NCBI RefSeq assembly: GCF_004367585.1 | Contig: NZ_CP038015.1 | Coordinates: forward strand, 1,122,001-1,186,000 | Length of the DNA stretch: 64,000 bases | Direction of reading: 5' to 3' | DNA from: Paenisporosarcina antarctica | GTDB lineage: Bacteria > Bacillota > Bacilli > Bacillales_A > Planococcaceae | In this document: one piece after another, positions 1 through 9,945 of the stretch | Position numbering within the stretch: position 1 is the first letter of the stretch | Layout: every line of letters begins with the position of its first letter | The notes under the pieces: generated by a model | The model's input: the letters and a program-made list of their open reading frames with translations, nothing else | Told to the model about the DNA's origin: nothing | The model's database searches: none | Translations under genes and position numbers: made by a program

Positions 1-310
1 CAATTTGTTGATCATAAAAAGTTGTTGCAATTTCTTCGACAAAGTCGAGTGGATGACCGATAATTGGATTTTTAGTCATAATTTCTTTAATCTTAGTTTC
101 ATAAATATCTTGATTTTGATCTTCCATTAAATAAGAAGGAATGGCTTCTTTAATATCCCTATCCGTTACAATTCCAACTACAGAGCCAATTTCATTGGTG
201 ATTGGTAGATGACGAATTTTATTTTCTTGCATTAAGGTGATTGCATCCTTAATTGAATGAGATGGTTGAAGAGTAAATACATTTGTTTTCATCATTTGTT
301 CCACAATCAT
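1..310 (-). CDS. acuB: AcuB-like CBS-domain protein, 3' part outside window
   Basis: Only the first 103 codons are present; the gene runs off the left edge. Read on the minus strand it starts MIVEQMMKTNVFTLQPSHSI and carries a CBS-type repeat with the signature ITNEIGSVVGIVTDRDI, followed by the start of a second CBS motif (IMTKNPI). CBS pairs bind adenosyl ligands. An AAGGAG ribosome site (complement of 321-326) sits 10 bases before the ATG. The gene is directly followed upstream by acuA, as in the acuABC operon of B. subtilis, where AcuB is linked to acetoin/acetate use but has no settled biochemical role. Assignment rests on the CBS motif plus this order. Confidence 0.85.
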   Translation of the reverse strand, partial: MIVEQMMKTNVFTLQPSHSIKDAITLMQENKIRHLPITNEIGSVVGIVTDRDIKEAIPSYLMEDQNQDIYETKIKEIMTKNPIIGHPLDFVEEIATTFYDQQI

Positions 311-332
311 TAGTCAAGAACTCCTTCATTGT

Positions 333-965
333 TTAGTACATAAAACGATTCATAAAGCGTAGTTGATCAAATCGTTGAATGGATTCATTATCGATTCGCG
401 ATCCTATTTTTGCCATTAAACAATTGGCTGGATGAGAGCTAATTTCAGGATCATCAGTTGCAAAGTATTCTAGACCACCTGCAGTCATCATTTTTTCCAT
501 GATTTTGCGGTATTCCCATACATTTAGACCAGTCCCTTTTAAATCCCAGTGCCAATAGTATTCAGTTGTAATAGTAATGTAGTCTTCCATTTTATCATCC
601 ATCATGGAGACGCGAAGCAGGCTTTTTCCTACCCCTGTTCCACGGTACTTAGGAATTACTTCTATAGCACCTAACTCAATTAAATTACTCATTTGCCCTT
701 GTGACCAGCGTTCAAGAGGATCTGGGTATAAAAATGTTACATAGCCGACGATTGTCATATTGTCACGAGCAATTAATATGCGTCCTTCGGGAAGTTTAGC
801 AATCCCAATTACTGCTTTATGTTGTTGAGCTGGTGGACGAAATGCCACCAAATGTTCGTGAAAATCATATCGAGCAATATCTGATGCTGAAATAGGTCCT
901 TCAATAATTAACTGGCCATGTTTCGTTTTTAATTCCATGGCATTATATGTTTTCTTATGTTCCAT
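333..965 (-). CDS. acuA: GNAT protein acetyltransferase AcuA (acts on acetyl-CoA synthetase)
   Basis: The 210-residue product matches the length of AcuA, the acetyltransferase that inactivates AcsA by acetylating its active-site lysine. A GNAT core is visible, with the acetyl-CoA pyrophosphate-binding loop YRGTGVGKSLL about residues 111-121 after the beta-4 strand (ELGAIEVIP). The N-terminal part (HGQLIIEGPISASDI) and the C-terminal DDPEISSHPANCLMAKIG segment are also AcuA-like. It is transcribed away from acsA, with about 170 bp between them, and towards acuB, only 22 bp away. The target lysine in the neighbouring AcsA is intact, so the enzyme-substrate pair looks functional. Function is from family knowledge and context. 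Confidence 0.9.
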   Translation of the reverse strand: MEHKKTYNAMELKTKHGQLIIEGPISASDIARYDFHEHLVAFRPPAQQHKAVIGIAKLPEGRILIARDNMTIVGYVTFLYPDPLERWSQGQMSNLIELGAIEVIPKYRGTGVGKSLLRVSMMDDKMEDYITITTEYYWHWDLKGTGLNVWEYRKIMEKMMTAGGLEYFATDDPEISSHPANCLMAKIGSRIDNESIQRFDQLRFMNRFMY

Positions 966-1138
966 TAGTACACCACCTGAAAAGAATTACAATAAATTCT
1001 ATTATACATGAAAAATGTAGAATAAGACCTTTTTCAAAACTTTCCAAGTAATAATATTCGAAAAAGTTAAATTATTCGCCAAATACTCTCAATTTAAGGT
1101 AAACTAGTATTTGTATTGTAATTGAGAGGGTGGTAGAA

Positions 1139-2857
1139 ATGAAACTTGAGGAACTTCCGGTCGTTCAAGGAGATTACTTACTCCAAAACTACGACGAAAC
1201 TGCAGCTAACTTTGATTGGAAAGACACTGAAAAAGCTTTCAGCTGGCATGAGACTGGTCGCCTAAATATGGCACATGAAGCCATAGATCGCCATGCAAAT
1301 TCGGATAGAAAAAACAAAATTGCTCTTTATTATAAAGATGCAAATCGTAAAGAATCTTATACGTTTAATGAAATGAAAAAATGGACAAACAAAGCAGCAA
1401 ATTTATTTAAAACGCATACCAATCTTGAGAAAGGAGACCGTTTATTTATTTTTATGCCACGTTCTCCTGAATTGTATTTCTCATTACTTGGAGCTCTTAA
1501 GATGGGTGTCATTGTAGGACCATTGTTTGAGGCGTTTATGGAAGGTGCAGTTTATGATCGTTTAGCTGATAGTGAAGCAAAAGTGCTTGTAACTACACCA
1601 GAACTTTTAAAACGTATACCTGTTGATAAATTACCACATTTGGAAACGATTTTTTTAGTCGGAGATCATGTTGAAGAAGATAAAAAAACAGTTGACTTTT
1701 TAAAACATATAAATACTGCTTCACCTTATTTTAAAGTTGAATGGCTTGATAAGGAAGATGGTTTAGTCCTTCATTATACGTCGGGCTCTACGGGTAAACC
1801 TAAAGGTGTTTTACATGTACAAGAAGCTATGGTTCAACATTATCAATCTGCTAAATGGGTATTAGATTTAAAAGAGCAAGATATTTTCTGGTGTACAGCT
1901 GATCCAGGTTGGGTCACTGGCACATCTTACGGTATTTTTGGACCATGGTTAACGGGCACAACGATGGTTGTTTTAGGTGGACGCTTTTCACCAGCTGCTT
2001 GGTATCAAGCAATTGAAGACTATGGAGTGACGGTTTGGTATAGTGCGCCAACGGCTTTCCGTATGTTAATGGGAGCGGGGGATGCATTGGTAAAAGACCA
2101 TGACTTGTCTACCCTTAGACATGTATTATCGGTTGGAGAACCACTAAACCCTGAGGTTATTAGATGGGGTGCAGAGGTATTCCGTCATCGCATTCATGAC
2201 ACTTGGTGGATGACGGAGACAGGCGCACAAATGATTTGTAATTTTGCGTGCTTACCAATTCGTCCTGGTTCAATGGGTAAACCTATACCGGGAGTTAAAG
2301 CAGCAATTGTTGATGATAATGGTGTAGAATTACCACCGTATCAAATGGGGAACTTAGCTCTTGAAAAAGGGTGGCCATCAATGATGCGTCAAATTTGGAA
2401 AAATCCTGAAAAGTATCAATCTTATTTCTTGAAAGATAAATGGTATGTATCTGGGGATTCAGCTTACATGGATGAAGATGGTTATTTTTGGTTCCAAGGA
2501 CGAATTGATGATGTCATCATGACATCTGGAGAACGTGTAGGACCTTTTGAGGTAGAAAGTAAATTACTTGAACATCCAATGATTATAGAAGCGGGTGTAA
2601 TCGGGAAACCAGATCCAATTCGTGGAGAAATCATAAAAGCATTCGTTGTTCTAGTTGAAGGCGTCGAACCATCAGATGATTTAATTGCTGAAATTCAACA
2701 ATTTGTGAAAAAGGGATTAGCAGCACATACTGCTCCTCGAGAAATTGAATTTAAAGACAAGCTTCCAAAAACACGTAGTGGGAAAATTATGCGTCGCGTC
2801 TTAAAAGCGTGGGAACTTGATTTACCAACAGGTGATTTATCAACAATGGAAGATTAA
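1139..2857 (+). CDS. acsA: Acetyl-CoA synthetase (acetate-CoA ligase)
   Basis: Converts acetate, ATP and CoA to acetyl-CoA in the cytoplasm through an acetyl-adenylate. The 572-residue protein is of the ANL adenylate-forming superfamily: ATP-binding loop YTSGSTGKPKG at 213-223, WWMTETG core motif near the middle, YVSGDSAYMD hinge region, and C-terminal PKTRSGKIMRR, whose K549 is the lysine acetylated by AcuA in B. subtilis AcsA. A GTG nine bases upstream (1130) would give MVE-; I prefer ATG at 1139 because the AGAGGGTGG ribosome site then has normal spacing and the N-terminus (MKLEELPVVQGD) matches relatives. It is monocistronic, closed by the terminator at 2865. Divergent acuA lies upstream; no clear cre site was found in the gap. 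Confidence 0.96.
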   Translation: MKLEELPVVQGDYLLQNYDETAANFDWKDTEKAFSWHETGRLNMAHEAIDRHANSDRKNKIALYYKDANRKESYTFNEMKKWTNKAANLFKTHTNLEKGDRLFIFMPRSPELYFSLLGALKMGVIVGPLFEAFMEGAVYDRLADSEAKVLVTTPELLKRIPVDKLPHLETIFLVGDHVEEDKKTVDFLKHINTASPYFKVEWLDKEDGLVLHYTSGSTGKPKGVLHVQEAMVQHYQSAKWVLDLKEQDIFWCTADPGWVTGTSYGIFGPWLTGTTMVVLGGRFSPAAWYQAIEDYGVTVWYSAPTAFRMLMGAGDALVKDHDLSTLRHVLSVGEPLNPEVIRWGAEVFRHRIHDTWWMTETGAQMICNFACLPIRPGSMGKPIPGVKAAIVDDNGVELPPYQMGNLALEKGWPSMMRQIWKNPEKYQSYFLKDKWYVSGDSAYMDEDGYFWFQGRIDDVIMTSGERVGPFEVESKLLEHPMIIEAGVIGKPDPIRGEIIKAFVVLVEGVEPSDDLIAEIQQFVKKGLAAHTAPREIEFKDKLPKTRSGKIMRRVLKAWELDLPTGDLSTMED

Positions 2858-2864
2858 TAGATAA

Positions 2865-2900
2865 CAATAAAAGCTAACCCAATTGGGTTAGCTTTTATTG
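2865..2900. terminator. Perfect 36-bp palindromic terminator after acsA
   Basis: A perfect inverted repeat (16-bp arms CAATAAAAGCTAACCC around AATT) begins 8 bases after the acsA stop. The T-rich outer flank of each arm means it can act in either direction. Confidence 0.85.
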
Positions 2901-2937
2901 TGACTAAATTATGGAAAGATAGTAGTTTTAAAATAAC

Positions 2938-2982
2938 AAGCAACCCAAGTTAAATTTCTTTAACTTGGGTTGCCTTTTTTAT
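2938..2982. terminator. Bidirectional terminator between acsA and the PBP gene
   Basis: Arms CAACCCAAGTTAAA / TTAACTTGGGTTG around a short loop are followed by a T run on the plus strand and by a T-rich stretch on the minus strand. It lies 9 bases beyond the stop of the leftward PBP gene, so it mainly serves that gene. Confidence 0.8.
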
Positions 2983-2990
2983 TATGTGTT

Positions 2991-5912
2991 TTATTCATCT
3001 TCACTGTCTCCAGGGGGTGGAACTGGTTCTACAGGAGGAACAGGTTCAGGCTTAGGTTCAGGTTTTGGCTCTGGCTTAGGTTCAGGCTTTGGCTCTGGCT
3101 CTGGCTTAGGTTCAGGCTTTGGCTCTGGTTTAGGTTCAGGCTCTGGTTTAGGTTCTTCAATCATCGCAGTGTTGGAACCCGATGATTGTTTACCTGTTAT
3201 ATCAACAGCCACGACGAAGTATTCACCTGGACCACTTACTTGGTACGAATTCTGGGTCGCTTCTTTGACGGAAGAAAGAAGGGCATTGCTTCCACCTGAA
3301 CGACGGAATACCCGGTATCCAACAACATCATTTGAAGGAGAGTTCGACCAAGATAGTGTTTTACCTGATAATGAAGCGGACACGGCTGCTGGTGCAGCTC
3401 CATCCGCATTAAAGGTATCTTCAGAGATAACACGGCTAGCGAAACTAGAGTTTGTCGGGAAGAGTTTGCTTGCATCTCCACCTAATCTTCCTAACATTCG
3501 ATCAATAAAGTCCTTGTTTACACCAACGCCACCACTTACAACAAATTCTTTAGGAGTTGACGGTAGTGAACGATACCGGTTGCCTCCTATTAATACATAG
3601 GAAGAAGAGACGAAGCTATCATCTGCTTTGCTTGGTACAAAGGTATTGGCATTAAATAAGTCGGAAGTAACTAACCCTGCATTGGAACATGCTGATGTAG
3701 GCGCTAATCCTGAAATAGCACAAAATGAACGAGAAACCACCCCTTTAGGAGCTTTAAATTCGACATTTGGATCAATTAATTTTGGATTCACATCATAGGA
3801 TGCGTTCATCAATTTTGCCCATAACATATTTACGCGTTCACCTGGTCGAGAATACATTCCGCTATTATCTTCTAAATTTCGTGGTGTATCATATCCTAGC
3901 CATACGCCAAGTGTGATGGAAGGATTATAACCCATAAACCACACATCATAATTCTTATTTGTAGTACCAGTCTTAGCAGCAAAATCAGAACTGAACTTCA
4001 ACTCGCTTTTTGCTCTCATTCCAGTCCCTTCACTGAGTACATCACGTAACATATCTGTCACGATATAAGAAGTTTGAGGCGAATAAACAGGTACTGCCTC
4101 TGATTGATGCTCGAAAATAATGTTGCCGTCTGCATCTTCAATTTTTTCAATCATATATGCTTCGACAAATTGTCCTCCGTTACCCAATGTGGCATAAGCA
4201 TTGGTGTTTTCTTGTACAGAAACGTCAACTGCACCAAGAACAGTTGATACATTTGCATGAGTCGACTCTGTTACATTAGAAAAATTCATTTTCTGTAAAA
4301 ATGATGTTGGTTTCCGATCTTTAATTGAATCATAAAGTCTTAGTGCAGGTAAGTTTTGAGAAACAGCAAGTGCCTTACGTGCTGACATGATACCAAGTTC
4401 TTGTGTTGAATTGTAGTTGGAAGGTTTATAAGGAATCTGTCCTGGAATATTCAATGTAAACATTACATCGACAAGTGGGCTTCCCGCGCCAATTACACCA
4501 TATTCAATTGCAGGTCCATATCCTACTAATGGCTTCATCGTAGAACCGTTATGTCGATAGCCTTGTGTAGCATGGTTTGTTTCTTCTATGCTATAATCTC
4601 GTCCACCTATAAAACTTAAAATACGACCCGTACTATTTTCAATCATCATACTTCCAACTTGAACTGGAGCATCAATCAACATATTTTCTTTTGTTTCGGC
4701 ATCGTACCTTTCTTCTTTGTAAGTAGTACCATAGTTATTAAACTCATCTTTCACTTTTTGATGTTCATCATATATTACTTGGTCAATGGTTGAATGAATT
4801 CGATAACCGTTTGTTCGCATGGCACGTTCTGCGAGGATATCGTATTTCCCACGTAACTTTTCTTCACTTTCTAAACGGCTAGGGTCAATATTATCTTTTG
4901 TAGCAAGAATCTCAGAAAGCACTTTCTTTGCTTCGCGTTCAAGTTCATACGTTAAAAAAGGATAACGTTCTTGGGGAAGACTTTCTGGTCCACGAAAGTC
5001 TTTCTTAATATCGTAAGCAACTGCAGCATTATATTCATCTTCAGTAATGTAGCCTGTTTCCTTCATTCGATAGAGCACTGTTAACATGCGATCAATGCCC
5101 GGTTTCAAAGCCACTTCGTCTTTTAATTCCCCTCCTGAGGTGAAAGGTGTGTGTGCGAAAGGTGCTTGAGGGATACCTGCGATAAATGCAGCTTGAGGTA
5201 GCGTTAAATCTTTTGCTGCAATATTAAAAATCCCTTCAGCTGCTGTTGCAATTCCTGCAATATTATCACCTGAAGAATTACGTCCGTAAGGAATAATATT
5301 TAAATATGCCTCTAAAATTTCATCTTTTTTCATGAATTTTTCAATTCGTAATGCTAGAAGAATTTCTTTTGCTTTACGCTCATAAGAAACTTCATTTGTG
5401 AGTATTTGGTTTTTAATTAATTGTTGAGTAAGTGTAGATCCACCAGTTTGATTTGCAGAGTTTGTAACATCTTGAAATAGACCACGGAGAATAGCTTTTG
5501 GAACAACTCCGTCATGAACTTTAAAGTATTCATCTTCAGTTGCATATACTGCATTTATTACAAATGTGGAGACATCTTTAAGTTCTGTTTTCTTACGTTG
5601 TAAATCTGTTCTTATTTTCCCTAAATAAACATCGTCTGCAAAATACACTTCAGATGTCTCTTCATAATTTAATATGGATGCACGCATTTCAGCTTCTTCT
5701 CGAAGAGGTTCTTGATTGACTAATGAAGCAAAGTAACCAGCCCCAACAGATCCAGCAAATGCCCCGCCGACAATTATTACGATTAATAGAATCAATGCAA
5801 GATTCCAGATGACGCCAGACGTTATACTTATGCCTTTCATCCATCTTGCACTTGACCATTTATCCCATGTTTCGCTAATTTGTTTTATAATGTTTTTTAT
5901 TTGATCTATCAA
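2991..5912 (-). CDS. Class A penicillin-binding protein (PBP1A family) with FnIII domain and Pro/Glu/Lys tail
   Basis: Bifunctional peptidoglycan glycosyltransferase/transpeptidase, 973 residues. A short cytoplasmic N-terminus is followed by a membrane anchor (about 33-60). Glycosyltransferase motifs follow: EDEYF 126-130 (catalytic Glu), GGSTLTQQ 157-164, and ERKAKE with KDEILEAYLN downstream. The penicillin-binding domain has Ser457-x-x-Lys460 (STMK), Ser518-Gln-Asn520 and the Lys647-Thr-Gly triad. A fibronectin type III-like domain (about 840-910) precedes an extreme low-complexity tail of PEPKPEP repeats from about 919 to the end (PPPGDSEDE). The start codon is TTG, supported by a strong AGGAGGT site 7 bases upstream; no in-frame ATG competes. 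It lies between acsA and tyrS, where B. subtilis has no PBP gene. The active-site motifs are complete, so it should be functional. Confidence 0.94.
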   Translation of the reverse strand: MIDQIKNIIKQISETWDKWSSARWMKGISITSGVIWNLALILLIVIIVGGAFAGSVGAGYFASLVNQEPLREEAEMRASILNYEETSEVYFADDVYLGKIRTDLQRKKTELKDVSTFVINAVYATEDEYFKVHDGVVPKAILRGLFQDVTNSANQTGGSTLTQQLIKNQILTNEVSYERKAKEILLALRIEKFMKKDEILEAYLNIIPYGRNSSGDNIAGIATAAEGIFNIAAKDLTLPQAAFIAGIPQAPFAHTPFTSGGELKDEVALKPGIDRMLTVLYRMKETGYITEDEYNAAVAYDIKKDFRGPESLPQERYPFLTYELEREAKKVLSEILATKDNIDPSRLESEEKLRGKYDILAERAMRTNGYRIHSTIDQVIYDEHQKVKDEFNNYGTTYKEERYDAETKENMLIDAPVQVGSMMIENSTGRILSFIGGRDYSIEETNHATQGYRHNGSTMKPLVGYGPAIEYGVIGAGSPLVDVMFTLNIPGQIPYKPSNYNSTQELGIMSARKALAVSQNLPALRLYDSIKDRKPTSFLQKMNFSNVTESTHANVSTVLGAVDVSVQENTNAYATLGNGGQFVEAYMIEKIEDADGNIIFEHQSEAVPVYSPQTSYIVTDMLRDVLSEGTGMRAKSELKFSSDFAAKTGTTNKNYDVWFMGYNPSITLGVWLGYDTPRNLEDNSGMYSRPGERVNMLWAKLMNASYDVNPKLIDPNVEFKAPKGVVSRSFCAISGLAPTSACSNAGLVTSDLFNANTFVPSKADDSFVSSSYVLIGGNRYRSLPSTPKEFVVSGGVGVNKDFIDRMLGRLGGDASKLFPTNSSFASRVISEDTFNADGAAPAAVSASLSGKTLSWSNSPSNDVVGYRVFRRSGGSNALLSSVKEATQNSYQVSGPGEYFVVAVDITGKQSSGSNTAMIEEPKPEPEPKPEPKPEPKPEPEPKPEPKPEPKPEPKPEPVPPVEPVPPPGDSEDE
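3046..3157. repeat. In-frame tandem repeat encoding the PEPKPEP tail of the PBP
   Basis: About 110 bp made of imperfect 6- and 12-bp units (GGTTCA, GGCTTT, GGCTCT, GGCTTA). On the minus strand they encode alternating Pro-Glu and Pro-Lys dipeptides. Such arrays vary in copy number by slippage in steps that keep the frame. The opposite strand happens to be open too (Gly-Ser repeats), which is an artefact. Confidence 0.85.
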
Positions 5913-6041
5913 TCGAACGACCTCCTAAATATTGTCCTATTATATCATAAAGATGGTCTAAATCAGTAGAATAATCTATTAACTACTCACATTACTACAT
6001 TTCAATTCGACAACTTACTACCGTCCCATTAATTAATATTA

Positions 6042-6069
6042 TTGACAATAAGGAATTAAGGAGTAAAAT
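6042..6069 (+). promoter_or_regulatory. Sigma-A promoter of the tyrS T-box leader
   Basis: TTGACA (6042-6047), a 16-bp spacer and TAAAAT (6064-6069) place the transcription start near 6076, just upstream of the conserved T-box leader. The gap to tyrS has no better candidate. Confidence 0.75.
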
Positions 6070-6075
6070 AAAAAA

Positions 6076-6320
6076 ATATATAGTATTTAAGTGATGAAAA
6101 GTCCGAAGTAATGAATGCGAGAGCTGTTAAGAGAGCCAGCGGGTGGTGCAAGCTGGTCAGTGTGCATACATGAATTACAGGCTGGGAGCTTAAACGTTTA
6201 CACAACGATACTGTGTCTAAAGAGCGGAAGGGCAAGTTCCTTCAAGCTGGGTGGTACCGCGCAAATTGTATTTAGCGTCCCTGCATGATTTTAATTAATC
6301 GTGCAGGGACTTTTTTATTT
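6076..6320 (+). promoter_or_regulatory. T-box leader (tyrosine-specific) controlling tyrS
   Basis: A leader RNA that senses uncharged tRNA and lets transcription pass its terminator when tyrosine is short. The T-box sequence GGGTGGTACCGCG is at 6249-6261. The terminator is a 14-bp stem at 6277-6310 (GTCCCTGCA arm, one G-U pair) followed by six T. In stem I, TAC at 6176-6178 followed by a purine is the best specifier codon, which matches tyrosine and the downstream gene. The 3' acceptor end of tRNA-Tyr would pair with the GGTACC bulge region, the standard mechanism of this class. Limits of the 5' end are estimated from the promoter. Confidence 0.95.
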
Positions 6321-6324
6321 TTAG

Positions 6325-7602
<1,278 letters not shown>

Positions 7603-7607
7603 TAAAT

Positions 7608-7655
7608 AAAGCTGTTTTGACGACCTATTAAGTCGTCAAAACAGCTTTTTTGATT
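7608..7655 (+). terminator. tyrS terminator
   Basis: A 16-bp stem with arms AAGCTGTTTTGACGAC / GTCGTCAAAACAGCTT and a seven-base loop, followed by TTTTT. It lies a few bases after the tyrS stop and could also slow leftward transcription of the next gene. Confidence 0.88.
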
Positions 7656-7677
7656 TTAGTTATATAATTTTTATTTC

Positions 7678-8493
7678 TCAATCGTTTGTCGTAACCCATT
7701 GAGGCAACTTTAAATCTCCATAAATATCTGGATGCAATATGTTTGCGAGTTTTAAAGCACCTTCTAGTAAACGAGGAGATGGCCGACAATACAATTCTTC
7801 TTCCATTATATATAAATGGCTTTTTTGTTCTTCTGTTAACCCATCGAATCCAGGACGTTTTTCAACAACTTTTGTATTTACTTTTGCAATTCTGACACCG
7901 ACCCAAGCTAAAAATATATAATCTGGATTGCGTCGTAATACGTCATCCCAATCAGTTTGAACACTCGCAAGTTCCACGTCTCTAAAGACATTGAGTCCGC
8001 CAGAAATTTCACTGACTTCTGTTAACCAATTAATTCGACCAGGTGTAAATATCGGTTTAGGCCACCACTCCCAGTAAAGTTGGGGAGTTTTCTTCACAGT
8101 TGATGCTTTTTTTTTCATCTCAGAAACAAATGATTTATACATAGACACAATATCTTCAGCTTTAGCACCTATGCCACAAGCTTTTCCAACGGTCAATAAA
8201 TCATCAGCAATATCATTCAAACTTTGCGGATCTAACACTAGATGGGGAATGCCACGCGCCACTAATTCATTCACATTTTTCTCCATTCCAGGAACACTAA
8301 GTGAGGCAAGAACTAAATCAGGATTTAATGCTTCTAGTGCATCGATATCTATCGACAAATCTGGGCCAAGCTTGGGCAAATGTTGAACAGACAAGGGCCA
8401 ATCTGAAAAGTCATCGAGCCCAACTAAATGATCAGTCAAGCCTAAATAGGCAAGTAATTCTGTATTGCTTGGACATATTGAAATGAGTCTCAT
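7678..8493 (-). CDS. Cobalamin/siderophore-type periplasmic-binding-fold protein without signal peptide
   Basis: A 271-residue protein with the BtuF/FecB-like fold: SICPSNTELLAYLGL at the N-terminus, GLDDFSDWP, then LNPDLVLASLS and the C-terminal half with NPDYIFLAWVGVR. These are typical of vitamin B12 or iron-complex binding proteins. It has no signal peptide and no lipobox, so it would stay in the cytoplasm; no permease or ATPase gene is adjacent. ATG at 8493 is chosen over an upstream in-frame start at 8511 because AAGGAG lies 7 bases before it. Its ligand and role cannot be told from sequence; a cytoplasmic corrinoid-binding role is only one possibility. Confidence 0.7.
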   Translation of the reverse strand: MRLISICPSNTELLAYLGLTDHLVGLDDFSDWPLSVQHLPKLGPDLSIDIDALEALNPDLVLASLSVPGMEKNVNELVARGIPHLVLDPQSLNDIADDLLTVGKACGIGAKAEDIVSMYKSFVSEMKKKASTVKKTPQLYWEWWPKPIFTPGRINWLTEVSEISGGLNVFRDVELASVQTDWDDVLRRNPDYIFLAWVGVRIAKVNTKVVEKRPGFDGLTEEQKSHLYIMEEELYCRPSPRLLEGALKLANILHPDIYGDLKLPQWVTTND

Positions 8494-8523
8494 AGAAAAA
8501 CTCCTTATCATGTTTTACATTAG

Positions 8524-8664
8524 TGTATCATAGACAAAAAAAGATCCCCAACTGGGACACTCGGTAATGTACCGACTGAATTAAATGTGAAAGATATTGG
8601 AGCGGGACAAGAATTTCGATTAATGGATGCAACGGGCACGGAAGTTGTTGCATTAGTACCTTAA
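8524..8664 (+). pseudogene. C-terminal remnant of a lost gene
   Basis: An open frame of 46 codons ending in TAA at 8662 has no start codon and no ribosome site. Its last part reads like real protein (VKDIGAGQEFRLMDATGTEV), with normal composition, unlike the A/T-rich noise around it. I do not recognise the family. It probably is the tail of a gene whose 5' part was deleted when the present neighbour moved in. Confidence 0.4.
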
Positions 8665-9108
8665 AATATCAAAATGGTAAGCTCGATACCTTTACTGACT
8701 AATACCTTTATTATAAAACGAAGTGTTTCCATTCAGTTTAAAAATAGGTAAATACTAGATTAAAGTCCGTTATTACTATGGGAATTCAACAATTCTGTGT
8801 AATACACTATGATAGTGATTGAACAGCTAGAATTTGAAGTTCCAGATAAGTAATCAGTTGTATTGATGGGGCAGATAGGGTAACGCAAAATAATAGTTAT
8901 TGAGGTAGAAACTGAATAAACCGAACCCTACTTATAAATAATTTGTGGAAATCTAGTAGCAGTTTCTGTTTCAGTAAATACTGATTAAACTATGAACTTT
9001 TTATTTTAGAAAAAAACTCATTAAGTTGAACACAGATGTACTTACTTGAAAAACCGAAGAGCATGGGTGAAAGTTAAAATCATATAAGTGATGTTTTTTA
9101 TACTAATC
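8665..9108. other. Gene-free stretch with probable decayed sequence
   Basis: About 440 bp between the gene remnant and the isomerase-like gene, broken by stops in all frames. A 14-codon mini-frame at 8809-8853 (MIVIEQLEFEVPDK) resembles the N-terminus of small ABM-type uncharacterised proteins and is then interrupted. No RNA gene, strong terminator or repeat was seen. A TATACT near 9098 could be the -10 box of the next gene. Confidence 0.4.
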
Positions 9109-9126
9109 GAAATGAGGCAATAAGAG

Positions 9127-9897
9127 ATGAAGAAAATTCCAGTAGCTGTACAAATGTATACATTGCGAGTGGAAAGCGAGAAAGATTTTTCCGGTACATT
9201 AAAAAAAATTGCAGGGCTTGGCTTCGATGGAGTGGAATTTGCAGGATATGGTGGAATGACTGCGAAAGAAGTAAAGAAGCTATTGAATGAACTTGGTCTT
9301 CAGGCAGCGTCCAGTCATGTGCCTTTAGAAGAATTGGAAAACAACTTGCACGGGGTTATTGAAGACCAGAAAACGTTAGGAAGTAATTATGTAGTTTGCC
9401 CTTATTTATTGCCTGACCGTCGTTCAGAAGAACATTATCATCACCTAATTTCAATATTGGATGAAGCAGGGGAAAAGTGCCGTCTTGAAGGCATTACACT
9501 ACTTTATCATCACCATGATTTTGAACTAGAGATGCTCTCAGACGGCAGAATGGCACTTGAATCTATTTTAGAAGATACAAACGTTGACAATGTGAAAGTA
9601 GAGTTTGATGTGTATTGGCTGAAAAAGGCAGGAGAAAATCCAGTTGAGTGGATTAATAAATATAAAGATAGAACACCGATTATCCACTTGAAGGACATGA
9701 CGACTGATGAGGAACAATTTTTCGCGGAGCTTGGAACAGGAGGAGTTGATATTGACGCAGTATTGAATATCGGAGAAGAAGCTGGCGTTCAGTGGTGGGT
9801 CGTTGAGCAAGACTTTACTCGCCGGAATCCATTTGAAAGCATTGAAATGAGCATAAATTATTTAAAAACAAAACTTCCCCATTTAACGAAGAAATAG
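9127..9897 (+). CDS. Sugar-phosphate isomerase/epimerase-like TIM-barrel protein
   Basis: A 256-residue AP-endonuclease-2/xylose-isomerase-like TIM barrel. Visible landmarks are VQMYTLR in strand 1, GFDGVEFAGYGG in strand 2, SSHVPL, then YHHHDFELE in mid-protein. KVEFDVYWL, PIIHLKDM and WWVVEQD near the end supply the usual Glu/Asp/His metal ligands. Relatives include IolE/IolI-type enzymes and many uncharacterised isomerases, so the substrate is unknown. The gene stands alone, with TGAGG about nine bases before the ATG. It is flanked upstream by decayed sequence and downstream by the rpsD terminator, so it may be a later arrival in an otherwise conserved region. Confidence 0.8.
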   Translation: MKKIPVAVQMYTLRVESEKDFSGTLKKIAGLGFDGVEFAGYGGMTAKEVKKLLNELGLQAASSHVPLEELENNLHGVIEDQKTLGSNYVVCPYLLPDRRSEEHYHHLISILDEAGEKCRLEGITLLYHHHDFELEMLSDGRMALESILEDTNVDNVKVEFDVYWLKKAGENPVEWINKYKDRTPIIHLKDMTTDEEQFFAELGTGGVDIDAVLNIGEEAGVQWWVVEQDFTRRNPFESIEMSINYLKTKLPHLTKK

Positions 9898-9945
9898 ATT
9901 AGCCCCAATAACCTGCTTTTCTATGCTTTATCTTGCATTATCATA

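Noticed and set aside
2965-3600. Long Gly/Ser-repeat open frame on the plus strand
   Set aside because: It is the antisense image of the PBP repeat tail; no ribosome site, and the PBP frame continues through it with full domain logic.
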